Notes: generated by a model from the sequence alone, not told the origin. Shown: positions 41,406 to 52,615, counted from the first letter of the stretch. The stretch: 64,000 nt of DNA from Sarcophilus harrisii (GCF_902635505.1 NC_045430.1:27051564-27115563), one strand, 5' to 3'. Made by a program: numbers and translations.

Positions 41406-42174
41406 CTGCTTGAGTGAAAATACTAATGGGTTTTTAAGATTGGATGATTAGAGTGGGGCCAGTTTAGTTACTGGTCTTTATGTGGAGGAAAAGCTTTCTG
41501 CTAGCAATGTGGAGGTGGTAAGGGGAAGAGAATATGGTAAGGGAAAGAGAGAGAATAAGCATTTATGAAGTGCTTACTGTGTTCCAAGCATTGTATTAAC
41601 TGCTTTACAAATGTTATCTCTTTTGATCCAGTTGTATGCAATATTATCTCCAATTCAGTATTATCTCATTTAATTTGGATTTGGAAGCCAGTAACAACTT
41701 TTGAGGGGGAGTAATATGTGAGGAAGATTAAGCTAGCATTGGTCTTTGGGGACTACTGGGATGAGGAAAGCTCGTAGGGCAAAAACATGATTTGGAAAAA
41801 CTTAAGCAGTAAGAGCCAGGACACTTTTATATTGGCTTTTGATCCAATACTTTTTTTTTTTTTTTTTGTAGTAAGTAAGGGAAAAATTAGTCTGCTAGTT
41901 AATTCCCCTGTGGTAAGGGCATAGGAAACATGGTTAATAATAGATTGTGTCAGGAAGGCAGATGAACCCTGGATGCTTGCATGATTCATTGTTTTCTGAA
42001 ATCAGAAGCTTTGCCATGAGCAAACCTTTGCAGAGTTATGTTCGAAGGTCTGTTCAGTCTCCTTTTTACATCTTTGGAGAGTGTTTGGTATTTTTCTCTT
42101 TTTTTCCATTTTTAATTTCAATTCCATTTGTTCATTTATTTTTAAAAATTTTAGTTGATACTTTTGAAAGTAAT
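41406..42174. other. Mostly unrecognised, with family A/L2 scraps
   Basis: 'gcatttatgaagtgcttact' (41560) begins a family A or L2 fragment. A T-run lies at 41850-41868. No gene. Confidence 0.4.
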
Positions 42175-42490
42175 TTTCAAATGCTTTGCATTTTAGAGTG
42201 CCATGGAAGATGAAAAATGGAATAGAATGGAAAATACCAAAACATTCATAGCTGGGCTTTTTGTAGTAGATAGGAGTTGTCACTACAGAAATCAAGTAAA
42301 GGAAGTGCACATTGAATGGGGAATATCTAAGCAAATTGTTGTATGTGAATAGAATAGAATTTTTTTTATGCAGAAGGAAATGAAAAATATGAAGAATTCT
42401 AAGAAATAGAGAAAACATGTGAATGGATACAGAATGAAATAAGCAGAACTAGAAGAAAAATGTACAAAACAACTTATAATAATGTTGGAG
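42175..42490 (+). repeat. Old L1 LINE, ORF2 C-terminal remnant
   Basis: 'gctgggctttttgtagtaga', 'gtatgtgaatagaatagaat' and 'gaatgaaataagcagaacta' in sense order, very diverged. Confidence 0.65.
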
Positions 42491-42654
42491 AAAAGAGGTT
42501 CCTTGGACCCAGAAAGTAGAAAGGGTACTATAATTAACTGAATCAGAAATGCTCAGTTAAACAGCAGGCATTTATATTATGTTTTAAGGTTTGCAAAATC
42601 TCTTAGGAATAATAATAGCATAATACTTTAAGGTTATCTCATTTGAACATCATA

Positions 42655-42865
42655 ACTATTCTTCCTTCCTTCCTTCCTTCCTTCTTTCTTTTCTTCCTTC
42701 CTTCCTTCCTCTCTCCCTCCCTTTATCCCTCCCTCCCTCCCTTTTCTCTCCTCTCCTCTCTTCTCCTCTCCTTTCCTTTCCTTTTTTCTTTTCTTTCTCT
42801 CTGTACCACCTTCTCTTCTCTTTTCCTTTTCTTTCCTTCTTTTTTCTTTTCTTTCTCTCTGTACC
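42655..42865. repeat. Polypyrimidine tract with internal duplication
   Basis: C/T repeats. The words ttttctttctctctgtacca occur twice about 60 bases apart (about 42790 and 42850), a local duplication ending in a SINE remnant (accacctagctgcccaat at 42865-42882). Confidence 0.85.
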
Positions 42866-42889
42866 ACCTAGCTGCCCAATCTTGATTTT

Positions 42890-43085
42890 GGATGGCAGTT
42901 AGTAAACTGTACATCCCTACATGGCTGGATGTGTTGTCAGAAGAACAGGAATCAAATCCAATCTTTGTTATTACTACTGTGACCTTGAGTAAGACACTTC
43001 AGCTTGCCAGGCCTCAGTTTCCACATCTATTAAAAGAAGAGATGGGACTAGATCATCTTGAATGTCCCTTCCATCTTAAAATGTT
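42890..43085 (+). repeat. MIR3-like SINE
   Basis: 'gtgaccttgagtaagacact', 'ccaggcctcagtttccacat' and tail 'gggactagatcatcttgaat'. Confidence 0.7.
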
Positions 43086-43569
43086 TGTTTTAAAATTCAT
43101 TTTATTTTTTTAATTAACAGGTTTCTGATTACTTCACTTGAGTAGAGGTATATCATCATCAAATGGAAAAGAGAATCTTCAAAGGCTAAAGACAGATTGA
43201 ATGGTTTTAGGGAAATGATTTTTCAAGGTGAGCAAAAGTTGTGCAATTCTTACTCTGTTGACTAAACTTTTATCAGAGTTCTGTAAATATATTTTATATC
43301 AATGTAAAATTTTTGTGTTATTTTTCAAATATTGCAAATTTTAACTTGAAAATGACCATGCCATGACAAAAAATTGTTTCTGGCAGATTGTTTCCGTGCC
43401 CAAAATGTAGAGTTCCAAATTTCTTTTTTACACAGGAAGCTTCCTTTCCTTCCTTTCAATTCCAGCTGGGGAAAACTATGTCTAGAGATAACTGGGATAA
43501 AAGAACAAAAAGTTGAACTAGATGACTTTGTGGTTCTTTTTAGCTCTAAATCTGATTACATAAATCACC
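43086..43569. other. No clear feature
   Basis: A MIR3-like tail scrap (gaactagatgactttgtgg) lies at about 43517-43560; otherwise unrecognised. Confidence 0.4.
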
Positions 43570-43590
43570 TTTTCCAAAAGCACATCTTTA

Positions 43591-43809
43591 TTTTATTTTA
43601 TTTATTTATTTTTTATTATAGTAACTTTTTATTTACAGAACCCATGCCAGGGTAATTTTTTTTTTTACAACATTATCCCTTGCACTCACTTCTGTTCCGA
43701 TTTTTCCCTCCCACCTTCCACCCCCTCCCCTAGATGGCAAGCAGTCCTATATATGTTGAATATATCATAGTATATCCTAGGTACAATGTATGTGTGCAGA
43801 TCCAAACAG
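43591..43809 (-). repeat. Very short young L1 insertion with 21-bp target duplication
   Basis: Positions 43570-43590 and 43810-43830 are identical over 21 bases. Between them lie only 219 bases of antisense L1 3' UTR (acagaacccatgccagggta to gcagatccaaacag) plus a T-rich tail. Same subfamily as the L1 at 12020-12845. Confidence 0.96.
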
Positions 43810-43984
43810 TTTTCCAAAAGCACATCTTTAAAAATTAATTTTAAAATTCTGAACTTAATACTCCATGATGAAACATTAAAAAGAACAGAAAAAGATTATA
43901 TGAAAAACAAAAGCAGATACTTTAAACTAGAAATTAAAAAAAGTAAAGGATAGAATTTATAACATAAATTTCATGAGAAACTTT

Positions 43985-44155
43985 TTATCCTTTAAAATTT
44001 TTGCAACACATGCTTAATCTATATTGGAATGTTTGCTCTCTGGGGGTGGGGAAAGGATGGAGAAAAATTTGGAACATAAGGTTTTTCAAGGATAAATGTT
44101 GAAAACTATCTTTGCATGTATTTGGAAAAATAAAAAGCTATTATTATAAAAATTT
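43985..44155 (+). repeat. L1 LINE 3' UTR fragment
   Basis: 'gaaaaatttggaacataagg', 'ttgaaaactatctttgcatg' and the end 'aataaaaagctattattata'. Confidence 0.85.
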
Positions 44156-44799
44156 TCATCAAAACTCTTATCAAAAGTAAAAAGGAATTAAGAAGGGAAA
44201 AATACATTTTGCCTCCCTTTGCATTGCCACTGAAAAGTCAAAATATCAGATGGAGAAGAACAGTTATCATATGGGCAAGACATAAAATATTGTAAAATAT
44301 TCATAACAACAGATGCTCCAGTTAGAAATTCTATTTCGGTAGTGTTTCCATGTGTACTGACTTGTTTTTGTGTAATATCTTGCATAGATATCTCATCTCA
44401 ATGTTTATGCTCTTCAATAATTCAGAACAATGTAACCCCTGACTACACATGACAGCTGTAACCAAAGAACTTGTAGCATACCCAAGTCATACTAGATAAG
44501 GCACATTTACTGTTTCTTGGGAGAAAATGGAGGATTTCTGATTGATGATAATGATGATTGTCAATATCTTGATTTCTTTTCCTTGACTCTAATTTCTTAT
44601 GATAAGACTTTTATAGGGAATGGCCCACTCAAAGAAAAGCATCAGTTTAAAATATACCACCACCACCAACAATTAGAAAAGATTGGAAGACTATAGCAAC
44701 AAATGTTGACTTGTTGCTATCTTATTCAAGATTGCTGTAAGGATTAGATGAAATATTTATAGAATGCTTTGCAAATCTTAAAGCATTATATAAAACCTA
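44156..44799. other. No recognised feature
   Basis: AT-rich. A MIR/L2 tail-like scrap (gaatgctttgcaaatcttaa) at 44762 leads into the duplication that follows. Confidence 0.4.
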
Positions 44800-44985
44800 T
44801 GATTATTATTGTTGCTAATGAAATAATTAAAAATCAAACTAGGTAATAAGTTCAGAATAGTAGCAGGTGATAATGAATTTGCTATTATTATTACTATTAT
44901 TGCTAATAATAACAATTTAAAAATCAAACTAGGTAACAAGTTCAGAATAGTAGGAGCTGAAAATGAATTTATTAAAACCAAGAAG
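44800..44985. repeat. Two-copy tandem duplication of about 90 bp
   Basis: 'aaaaatcaaactaggtaa' with 'aagttcagaatagtag' occurs at about 44829 and 44919, each followed by a similar 'gataatgaattt' or 'gaaaatgaattt' and preceded by (ATT)n-rich sequence. Confidence 0.85.
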
Positions 44986-45209
44986 CAGGCTTAGGAAATG
45001 ACGATATTTAGTTTCTTTAGCACTGAGATAAAGAATATATAGAGTATCCAATTTTGCACTTAGGAGAAGTGGGACAAAGTGTTCAAATGTGGGACACTGC
45101 CATAATTGTGGTGGACTCTTGCCAGTCTGTTGATGTGATGCCTTGAATACCTAATAAGGTGTCTTGAAAGTCAGCTGAAGATGACCAATACTTGAACTTT
45201 GACAGGTAT

Positions 45210-45460
45210 AGGACATAAAGAGGTAGTGTGGTGTCTTGGATAGATCAATGGACTTGAAGTCAATTATGCTTGATTTGAATCAGACATAACCACTGTGTGA
45301 CAAAATCAGGTGATTGGACTTGATGACCTTTAAGGTTTTCCCCAGCTCTAAATCCATGACCCAAAGGCATTTCCTTCTTGGGGGTCTCTGTTTTCTCATT
45401 TGAAAAATGAAGGACTGGTTTAGGTGATCACTAAGGTCTCATGATTGTAAAGTTCCAAAC
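45210..45460 (+). repeat. MIR3-like SINE and a second tail
   Basis: 'gaggtagtgtggtgtcttgg', 'gtcaattatgcttgatttga' and tail 'cttgatgacctttaaggttt'; a second tail segment 'ctcatttgaaaaatgaagga' follows at 45397. Confidence 0.65.
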
Positions 45461-45556
45461 AAAGTCAGTTGTTCAATTCAGGGTATAATTAGAGGTCTTG
45501 AGTTTATTGAATGCTGAATTGAATTGCTACTTCTAGAATTTGTTTCTCTAGTCTGA

Positions 45557-45745
45557 CTCCTCCCTCTTTCCCTCTTTCTTTCTTTCTTTCCTTCCTTCCT
45601 TCCTTCTTTCCTTTCTTCCTTCCTTCCTTTCTTCCTTTCTTCCTTCCCTCCCTCCCACTCTCCCTCTGTTCTTCTCTCTCTCCCTCCCTTCCTTTCTCCT
45701 TCCCTTTATTCCTCTCTTCCTTGTTTCCTTTCTTCCTGTCTTACT
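45557..45745. repeat. Polypyrimidine tract
   Basis: CTTT/CCTT/CCCT words over about 190 bases. Confidence 0.95.
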
Positions 45746-45851
45746 TAATTTCAGCTTCATGTTGTCTCATCTTTAAAATAAATAGTTCTTCTAGTATTTT
45801 TATTATGCACTTATATGGAAAGTAGCTTAAAATCTCTGCCATATATTTAGT

Positions 45852-45882
45852 GTGTGTATATATATATAATATATATATATGT
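45852..45882. repeat. (TG/TA)n microsatellite
   Basis: tgtgtgta followed by TA repeats with one break. Confidence 0.85.
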
Positions 45883-46054
45883 CACAGGTTTTTGCAATTT
45901 AATTTAATTGCAAGATTAAATGAGATCATAAACTTAAAGTCGTTTGCAAATTAAAAAAAACTACAGAAATGCCAAATATTGATAATTAAGAAACAGCTAT
46001 ACTATGATCAAGCTTGATTTTAAAGAACAAAAGGGATAAGGGACCAAGAATTTG

Positions 46055-46200
46055 CTGGTAAAGATTTAACAACTAGCTCTATGAAGAAAATAAAAGTTGG
46101 GCACCTTTTAAATTTATTCTGCAACATGTACATTTTCCCTATCACTTTCTTAAGTTTAGAAATCAACAGAACAATAAATCTATCTCTGAGTCATATCATT
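46055..46200 (+). repeat. Unclassified dispersed repeat, family B copy
   Basis: 'gaatttgctggtaaagattt' (46049), 'ccctatcactttcttaagtt' and 'aatcaacagaacaataaatc' match copies at 10195 and 49068. Confidence 0.5.
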
Positions 46201-47014
46201 TGCCAACAATCTTGGGAGCGGATTAGAACTGGCTCCAATAGAGTCTTGCAGGTGCCACCCCCCTGTTTTTCTCCTCTCTCGGAAAGGAGAGGTGTGAAAT
46301 GTTGCATGTTATATTAGATTTTTTTTTTGATATGTTGGTAGCTTTGCTGAATCCCTTTTTTGTTGTAAGGGATGGCTCCCTGAGAGTAGAGAGTGGGGAA
46401 GGAGGTATCCATTGGGAAATGCAAATGATGGAAAAACCAAAGATACTGATATATTCTTTTTTAAAGACAGTTATACTTTCCTTTTCCAAGTCTGCTTCAC
46501 TCCTTGCCCTGTTGCTTCCTTACGCACATACATTCTTTTTTCACAATTCCTTTTCTTCCAATTCAAGCTCTCTTCCAACATCAACCTGTGAAGAAGGAAG
46601 CCAAGCTGTTCCATAGGAGCAGCTGCCCTGAGAATTGGATGTGGGTGTGGGTATGAATCATCATGGACTTCCTAATAAAACTGAAGCACCAGTACATCTA
46701 CCCTTAATTTTAGATTTGTGATCTCCAGGGTGAAGGTTGTGCTTTTAAAATTACTCATCGAACTATCTGGAAGCCAAGGGATCCTCTCCAAGCTGAGTAT
46801 TATAAATGCACGACTGTGTCTCCAGCCAAAAATTCTATGGAGAGTTCAATTACAAGTCAGGCAGTTGAGGAGAATTTGGCTGTATACAATTCTAATTAGC
46901 TCCCTGTAGATTTGCTTCTCTTTGGAGAATTCAGCTAGGAAAAAAAACCCAAAACAAAAAATGTACCTATGGGTTTTGAGAGCCAATTTCCTCAGGAGAA
47001 ACCTCCAGAGTTAT
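46201..47014. other. Unique sequence, no gene recognised
   Basis: A small hairpin, cctctc - loop - gagagg, lies at 46273-46292. The open frames across this block show no motif. No splice-site and frame pattern convinces me of an exon. Confidence 0.4.
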
Positions 47015-47059
47015 ACCAATATGGAAGAACAGCATAGCATGGTGGGAAGAGCCTTATCT

Positions 47060-47215
47060 TTTAAATAATATGTTTAGATTTAAAGTTGGAAGGAACTTTA
47101 GAGACCAATGAAATACAACCGTATCATTTTTAGAGATGAGGGAACTGAGACAAAGAAGTGACTTATCTAGGATCCTGCCCTAGAATGGCAAAGCTGAGAT
47201 CCAAACTCAAATCCT
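47060..47215 (-). repeat. MIR-class fragment
   Basis: 'agatttaaagttggaaggaa', 'tttagagatgagggaactga' and 'aaagctgagatccaaactca' in antisense order. Confidence 0.6.
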
Positions 47216-47283
47216 TGAAGACACCACTGAAACAGCCACATTGGGCAATGCTTTGGTGTAATTCCCTTTGGGGGAATTGGATT

Positions 47284-47943
47284 TTTTCCCCAAGTCCCTC
47301 ATTTTATTTTATTTTAATTTTTAAAGCTTTTTATTTTCAAAACATGCATGGATAGTTTGACAACACTGACCGTTGCATAGTCTTGTGTTTCAGATTTTTC
47401 TCTTCCTTTCCCCCACCCCCTCCCCTAGATGGCAAGCAATCTAATATATGTTAAATATGTCAAAATATATGTTAAACCCAATATGTATAAACATATTTAT
47501 ACAATTCTCTTGCTGCACAAGCAAATGAGTAAGAAAACAAAATGCAAGTGAACAATAACAAAAAGAGTGAAAATGTTCTGTTGTGATCCACAGTCAATTC
47601 CCACAGTTCTCTCTCTAGGTGTAGTTGGCTCTCTTGATCCATCACAAGATCCTTTGAACTGGCATTAATCATCTCATTCTTAGAGCCATGTCCATCAGAA
47701 TTGATCATCGTATAATCTTGTTGCCTTGTACAATGATCTCCTGGTTCTGCTTATTTCACTAAGCATCAATTCATGTAAATCTCTCCAGGTCTCCTAAATC
47801 ATCCTGCTGATCGTTTCTTATAGAACAAAATATTCCATAACATTCATATACCAGAACTTGTTCAGCAATTCCCCATCCACTCAGTTTCCAGTTTCTTGCC
47901 ACTACAAAAAGGGCTGCCACAAACATTTTTGCATATGTGGGTC
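47284..47943 (-). repeat. 5'-truncated L1 LINE with target duplication
   Basis: ctttgggggaattggatt (47266-47283) and ctttggggagttggatt (47944-47960) flank it with small differences. Antisense 3' UTR and ORF2 C-terminus, shorter and more decayed than 32990-33689. Confidence 0.88.
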
Positions 47944-48069
47944 CTTTGGGGAGTTGGATTAATCTGACCACGATGGTTCATCCCATTTAGTTCATTTCAG
48001 ATATTAAGGAGTTGGTGGCTGTTTCTGCCCATCTGTCCTCATTCAGTTCACTTCCATTTCAGCCTAGTA
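47944..48069. other. Short unrecognised spacer
   Basis: No gene or named repeat. Confidence 0.5.
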
Positions 48070-48265
48070 GAAATATAGTCTACTTGTGTGACTTTGGAGT
48101 AGTCATCTTATGTATTTGAGTCTCAGTCTCCTTATTTGTAGAAGCATAAAAAAGACTTAAATGATCTCTAAGATCCCTTCCAACTCTAAGATCTATATTC
48201 CAAGGCTTAGCACAGTGTCTGGCACATAGTAGGCACTTAATAAATGATTATTGATTGTTCCTGTA
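48070..48265 (+). repeat. MIR3-like SINE and L2 tail
   Basis: 'gtgtgactttggagtagtca', 'atgatctctaagatcccttc' and 'agtgtctggcacatagtagg'. Confidence 0.7.
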
Positions 48266-48339
48266 ATCTCTTCTCCTCTCAGACTGCTGGTATCAAGATC
48301 AGAGTAAGTAAGCAGGGAAATTGTGCTCTCCTCAAGGTC

Positions 48340-48450
48340 ACAACCATATAAGACAGTGTAGTTAAGAGAAAAGAGAGTCAGTGGATCTTTGTCACAAATT
48401 ACCTTTGTGACTTTGGACAAATCATTTAATCTCTTTAAATGCTTATTTCA
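48340..48450 (+). repeat. MIR-class SINE fragment
   Basis: 'gacagtgtagttaagagaaa' and 'cctttgtgactttggacaaa'. Confidence 0.65.
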
Positions 48451-48470
48451 TCATTGAAAATGATGGAGGT

Positions 48471-48621
48471 AGGGGCAGCTAGATGGCAAAGTGGATGGTG
48501 TTCTGGCCCTGGAATCAGGAAGACCTGAGTTAAAATTAGACTTTAAACACTTAACACTTCCTAGCAGCGTGACCTTAGACAAGTCACTTAATCTCAATTG
48601 CCTCACCAAAAGAAAGAAAGA
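48471..48621 (+). repeat. Marsupial CORE-SINE with 14-bp target duplication
   Basis: aaaatgatggaggt (48457-48470) and aaaatgatagaggt (48622-48635) flank 'aggggcagctagatggcaaa' through 'cttaatctcaattgcctcac' plus an AAAG tail. Confidence 0.95.
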
Positions 48622-48715
48622 AAAATGATAGAGGTTGATTAGAATCATGGGTTCTTACTTTTTTGTGTGTCCCAGACCCCTTTGGCAATCTGGTAAAACC
48701 AATGGATTCCTTTTC

Positions 48716-48719
<4 letters not shown>

Positions 48720-48760
<41 letters not shown>

Positions 48761-48780
48761 CACATACATATATGTATACA
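48720..48780. repeat. (TA)n microsatellite
   Basis: About 17 TA units followed by TA/CA variants. Confidence 0.95.
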
Positions 48781-48789
48781 CATAAATAT

Positions 48790-48957
48790 ATAAAAATTAT
48801 TTTAAAAATAAAAATAGCCTTTTATTTTCAAAATACATGCAAAGATAGTTTTCACCATTCATCCTTGCAAAACCTTGTGTTCCAATTTTTCTCCCTCTCT
48901 TCCCTCCACCCCTCTCTCTAGACAGTAAGTAACCCAATATAGGTTAAACATGTGCAA
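48790..48957 (-). repeat. L1 LINE 3' UTR inserted in a hAT element
   Basis: 'agccttttattttcaaaata' to 'tataggttaaacatgtgcaa', about 170 bases of antisense 3' UTR. Confidence 0.85.
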
Positions 48958-49067
48958 CAGAATAATATTTTTAAATGCATAAAATAAAATTTGTAGTGTT
49001 GCAAAGGAGACAAATTATACTGAAATATTTCTCTGTCTTTGTCTCTCTCTTTTTTCCTTTCCTCAGG

Positions 49068-49275
49068 AATGTGCTGGTAAATGTTTAACAATAAGCTCTC
49101 TGAAAAGAAAGTTTTTAAGTTTAATCTGCATAACATTTTCTTCACCACTTTTTAAAGTCCAGACAACCAACATCAGCAACAAAAAAATCCCTGATTTTGC
49201 TGATTCCTGAAGTTTGAATACTCACACTAAAAATTTAATAATCAATTCTTGCAAGCCAGTACAATTTTCACTGTT
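49068..49275 (+). repeat. Unclassified dispersed repeat, family B, longest copy
   Basis: 'gaatgtgctggtaaatgttt', 'ttcttcaccactttttaaag', 'ccagacaaccaacatcagca' and 'gaatactcacactaaaaatt' match the copies at 10195 and 46055 in order. Confidence 0.55.
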
Positions 49276-49339
49276 TAATACAATACTGTATAGAACAATT
49301 ATAAAATCATGCTGATTCCAGTACAATATACATTTTCTA

Positions 49340-49432
49340 TTTATCTGTCTACCTATTGTCTATCCATCTATCTATCAATTTATCTATTTGTCCATCTGTC
49401 CATCCATCCATCCATCCATCCATTCATTCATC
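49340..49432. repeat. (TCTA)n and (CCAT)n tetranucleotide repeats
   Basis: TCTA/TCTG words change to CCAT and then CATT words. Confidence 0.9.
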
Positions 49433-50319
49433 CATGCTAAAATCCCTAGTCTAGATAGTCTCTGAGAAACCTTTTGTCTCTCAATATATGAGTCTATGAT
49501 CCTAATTCACTTAATCTTTCTAGGTATCAGTGTTTTCATATGTAAAATTATGGGCTTGATCCAGGGTGTGACCCTCTCAAAACTGTGCTTTAAGGAAAAT
49601 CATCCTGGAAGCAGATGTGAAATGGATTAGAAGAGGTGGGGATTAAGTATTTACTGCTGGAGCTAAGGTATGAGGTGATAAGGTCCTTTTAATTACCTGA
49701 AAACCATCTATTAAAAGTACTGACAAGCTCAAACAGGTGAGGTTTCATTGCCCGATCTGTTGCAGATGCATTGCCACTCTAAGTTCACAAACTCCACTGG
49801 TTTGTCAACTTCAGGGCCTGCCATCTAGTGGGACAAACATTTATTCCCAGAAAATACAGGAATCCAAAGAAGCAGAAAATCCTGATGTAGGAATGATGAG
49901 AGGACCTTCTAAAATCCCTGGAATAAGAAATTTTACTACCGAGGGTGAAGAGAAAGAAACGATCTTTTTCCTCTTTCAAGGAATTCTGTCTCAGAGAGAT
50001 TATTCCTAGGATGTGAACCATACCCCTGAGCAGTCTGCACTGTCTTTGTAGTTTTACATAATTATATATGATCCCTTGACAGGTGGTAGATGTTATCAAG
50101 TAAATATTTATCTGGGTGGATGTTTAGGCAGACAGCATGTGTGCAAAGAAAGATGGGAAACACTTCAAAGTTTTGGTACTACCTTAATGATATACTACAC
50201 TGGCCAGAAACTTCCCTTCATCAAGATGGGACAGGAAATCATAGAATCCCAGAGTTAAAAGAGACCTGTGAGGATATTCAGGCCAGTTCCCTGTCCAAAG
50301 CACGCCGCCTCTTGATGGA
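49433..50319. other. Mostly unrecognised, with SINE scraps
   Basis: MIR3-like tail at 49450-49560, family A scrap at 49570-49690 (gtgctttaaggaaaatcatc), MIR-type start at 50228 (aaatcatagaatcccagagt). The 49740-50200 part is unrecognised; open frames lack motifs. Confidence 0.4.
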
Positions 50320-50990
50320 TCCCCTGGAAAGAGTGCTAGATTTAGACTTGGAAGAGCTAGATTCAGGTCCTGGACCTGTCACCCAAATAAGTGTAGGCAA
50401 GTGACTTAACCACTGTGACTTCACTTTGCTCTTCTGTAAAAAAAAAAAAAGTTTACTTCTAAATCTATGATTACAAGCCACTAAAGCTCTCTAGGTTTCA
50501 GTTTCTCTGTCTTTAAAATCAAGGGACTGGATTACTTTTAAGATCCCTTTGGGTTCTGCCATCCTAAGTAATGTCACCTCTCTGGGACTCAGTTTCCACA
50601 TCTGTAAAATGAGGGACTTAGTCTCAATGGCCTAGGACTTCTCTTCTAGATCTAAGAGGATGATCCTATGACCTTTTACAATTAACCTCTCTTCAGTTTC
50701 CCTCATCTGCAGAATGACTGAGTTGGACTCTGACTGAAGTCCTTTCTAGCTCTAAGAGAATTATCCTAAGACTTTTTTACAATTAACTTCCCTTCCATAT
50801 GGCTCAGTTTCCTCATATATAGAAAGAGTGAGTTGGACTTTGACTGAGGTCCCTTTAGCTCTAAGAAGATGATCCTATAAGTTTTTAACAATTAACTTCC
50901 TTTCCATGTACCTCAGTTTCCCCATTTGTAGAATGAGAGAGTTGGTAGAAGGTTGCAGAAGGTCCCTTCAAGTTCTTTATCTTTGATCTT
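50320..50990 (+). repeat. MIR3-like SINE whose tail is a tandem array of ~100-bp units
   Basis: The head and core (gaaagagtgctagatttaga, caagtgacttaaccac) are followed by about six imperfect copies of the SINE 3' half. Each unit reads roughly: ctcagtttcctcatctgtaa, 'gagttggactctgactgaag', 'cctttctagctctaagagaa', 'ttatcctaagac', 'acaattaac'. The word acaattaac recurs at 50678, 50779 and 50888 (periods 101 and 110); earlier, more diverged units begin near 50398, 50473 and 50573. Confidence 0.8.
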
Positions 50991-51114
50991 ACAATAAGTC
51001 CCACAGGAAATGCCTCCTCCCATGTGGAACTTTGGGACAGAGCCTTTCATTTGTACCACTCATTTGGCATTTATTCTGCCCTCTACTATAAATATTTGTA
51101 GAGCCTACCTCTTG

Positions 51115-51300
51115 CATTAGCATCCCTCTATCTCAGAGTCATATTTGACTCTTTTTTTTCTTTCCTCCTTCTAATTTTATCTGACCAGTTGCCAAATCCT
51201 ACCAGTTCTACCCTCACAATATTTCTTTCCTCTATTCCTTCTTTCCACAATATAGCCTCTATCCTAGTTCAGTCCCTCATTACTGCATAGCTGCGAATGC
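51115..51300. repeat. L2 LINE fragment
   Basis: 'agagtcatatttgactcttt', 'gccaaatcctaccagttcta' and 'ctagttcagtccctcattac' follow the L2 coding-region order. Confidence 0.65.
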
Positions 51301-51703
51301 AGAAGGCAAGCAATTTAACATTGATTATATATGTGAAATTGTGCAAAACATATTTCTATATTAGCCAGGTTGCAAAAGAAAACAGATGAAAATCCAAGAA
51401 AAATAAAGAAAATAAAAAGGTATTCTTCAATATGCTTTCAGAATTTATCAGTACTGTCTCTGGAGATGAGTAGCATTTTTTATTATGGGAAATGTGGATC
51501 ATTTTTTTGGATCTTATCTTGATCAGAATAGCTAAATCCCAGTTAATCATCCTTGCAATATTGCTGTTGCTACATACAATGCTTTCCTGGTTCTGCTAAC
51601 TTCACTTTGCATGGATTCATATGTCTTCCTCTATTTTTCTGAAACCATCCTGTTGTCATTTCTTATAGCACAATAGTATTCTATTACAATCATATATCAT
51701 AAC
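51301..51703 (-). repeat. L1 LINE 3' end
   Basis: Antisense: 'tgcaaaagaaaacagatgaa', 'tcctggttctgctaacttca' and 'cttatagcacaatagtattc'. Head-to-head with the next L1. Confidence 0.75.
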
Positions 51704-52520
51704 CATTTAAGGGAAAGAGATCTTAGCCAAACAAAGGATAGACAGGGTCACAGAAGGTAAAATGGACAATTTTGATCATAAAAATCAAAAAGGTTCTGCA
51801 CAAACAAAAGCAATGTAGCTAAAATTAGGACGAAAACTGGGAAAGTTTTGTAAAGAAGAGCCATTTTCCAATTGAGAAGTAGTAAAAAGAAATATATGTT
51901 GGTTTTGAATGGGAGAAATCCAAACTTTCAACAGCTGTATGAAAAAATGTTCCAAGTCACTAACAGATAAAAAAATGAAAATGAAAATGGTGGTGATGAC
52001 TGAATCATAGGAGTGTTCTTTATATATGAATTGGGCAAAAGTGGGGTTGGGAGAAAGGACACCAGCATGTTCTATCTCTCAACTTTCAGACAAGGAAAAT
52101 TAAGTGTAGGAGGGGATGCAAGAAAAAAGCACATTAATGCATTATTGGTGGAATTGTAAATTTATTGATCCAGCTATTTTGAAAAAGCAATTTAGAATTA
52201 TACCCCCAAAGTTACTATACTACATGTAGCAATTCAGTTGTACCACTACTAAGTCTTTATCCCAGAGAAATGAAAGAAAGGACCTATTAGTACAAAAATA
52301 TTTATGGCAGTTCTTTTTATAATATCAAAGAACTGGAAACTTTATATTAATTGAGGAATGGATGAGCAAGTTATGATAAATGAATGTAATGGAATACTAA
52401 TAGGCTCTAAGAAATGCTGAAAAGATAGTTTTAGAAACCTGGGAAGGCTTATATGAACTGATAAAGATATGAAGTGAACAGAAGCAGGAGAACAATTTAA
52501 AAGATAACAACACTGTAAAG
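51704..52520 (+). repeat. Old L1 LINE, 3' part of ORF2
   Basis: 'tcacagaaggtaaaatggac', 'gcattattggtggaattgta', 'ggcagttctttttataatat' and 'ggcttatatgaactgataaa' in sense order. Many substitutions and indels. Confidence 0.75.
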
Positions 52521-52529
52521 AGATACAAT

Positions 52530-52615
52530 TTTATTTCTTTTTCCAATAGTATTTTATTTTTCCAAATACATGTAAAGATAGGTTTCAATATTTATTTTTG
52601 TAAAACTTTAAAGAA
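52530..52615 (-). repeat. L1 LINE 3' UTR scrap
   Basis: 'attttatttttccaaataca' to 'tttgtaaaactttaaag', antisense. Confidence 0.7.

Larger units (their letters stand above)
48640..49040. mobile_element. hAT-like non-autonomous transposon, interrupted
   Basis: Left part 'tgtcccagacccctttggca', 'ccaatggattccttttcaaa'; right part from about 48958 'cagaataatatttttaaatg', 'tgttgcaaaggagacaaatt'. The words fit one element (related to 32515-32735) broken by a (TA)n tract and an L1 3' end. Confidence 0.6.

Noticed and set aside
51301-52520. A single L1 with a twin-primed 5' inversion
   Set aside because: Both halves contain the same part of ORF2, and each runs toward its own 3' side, so they are two insertions.
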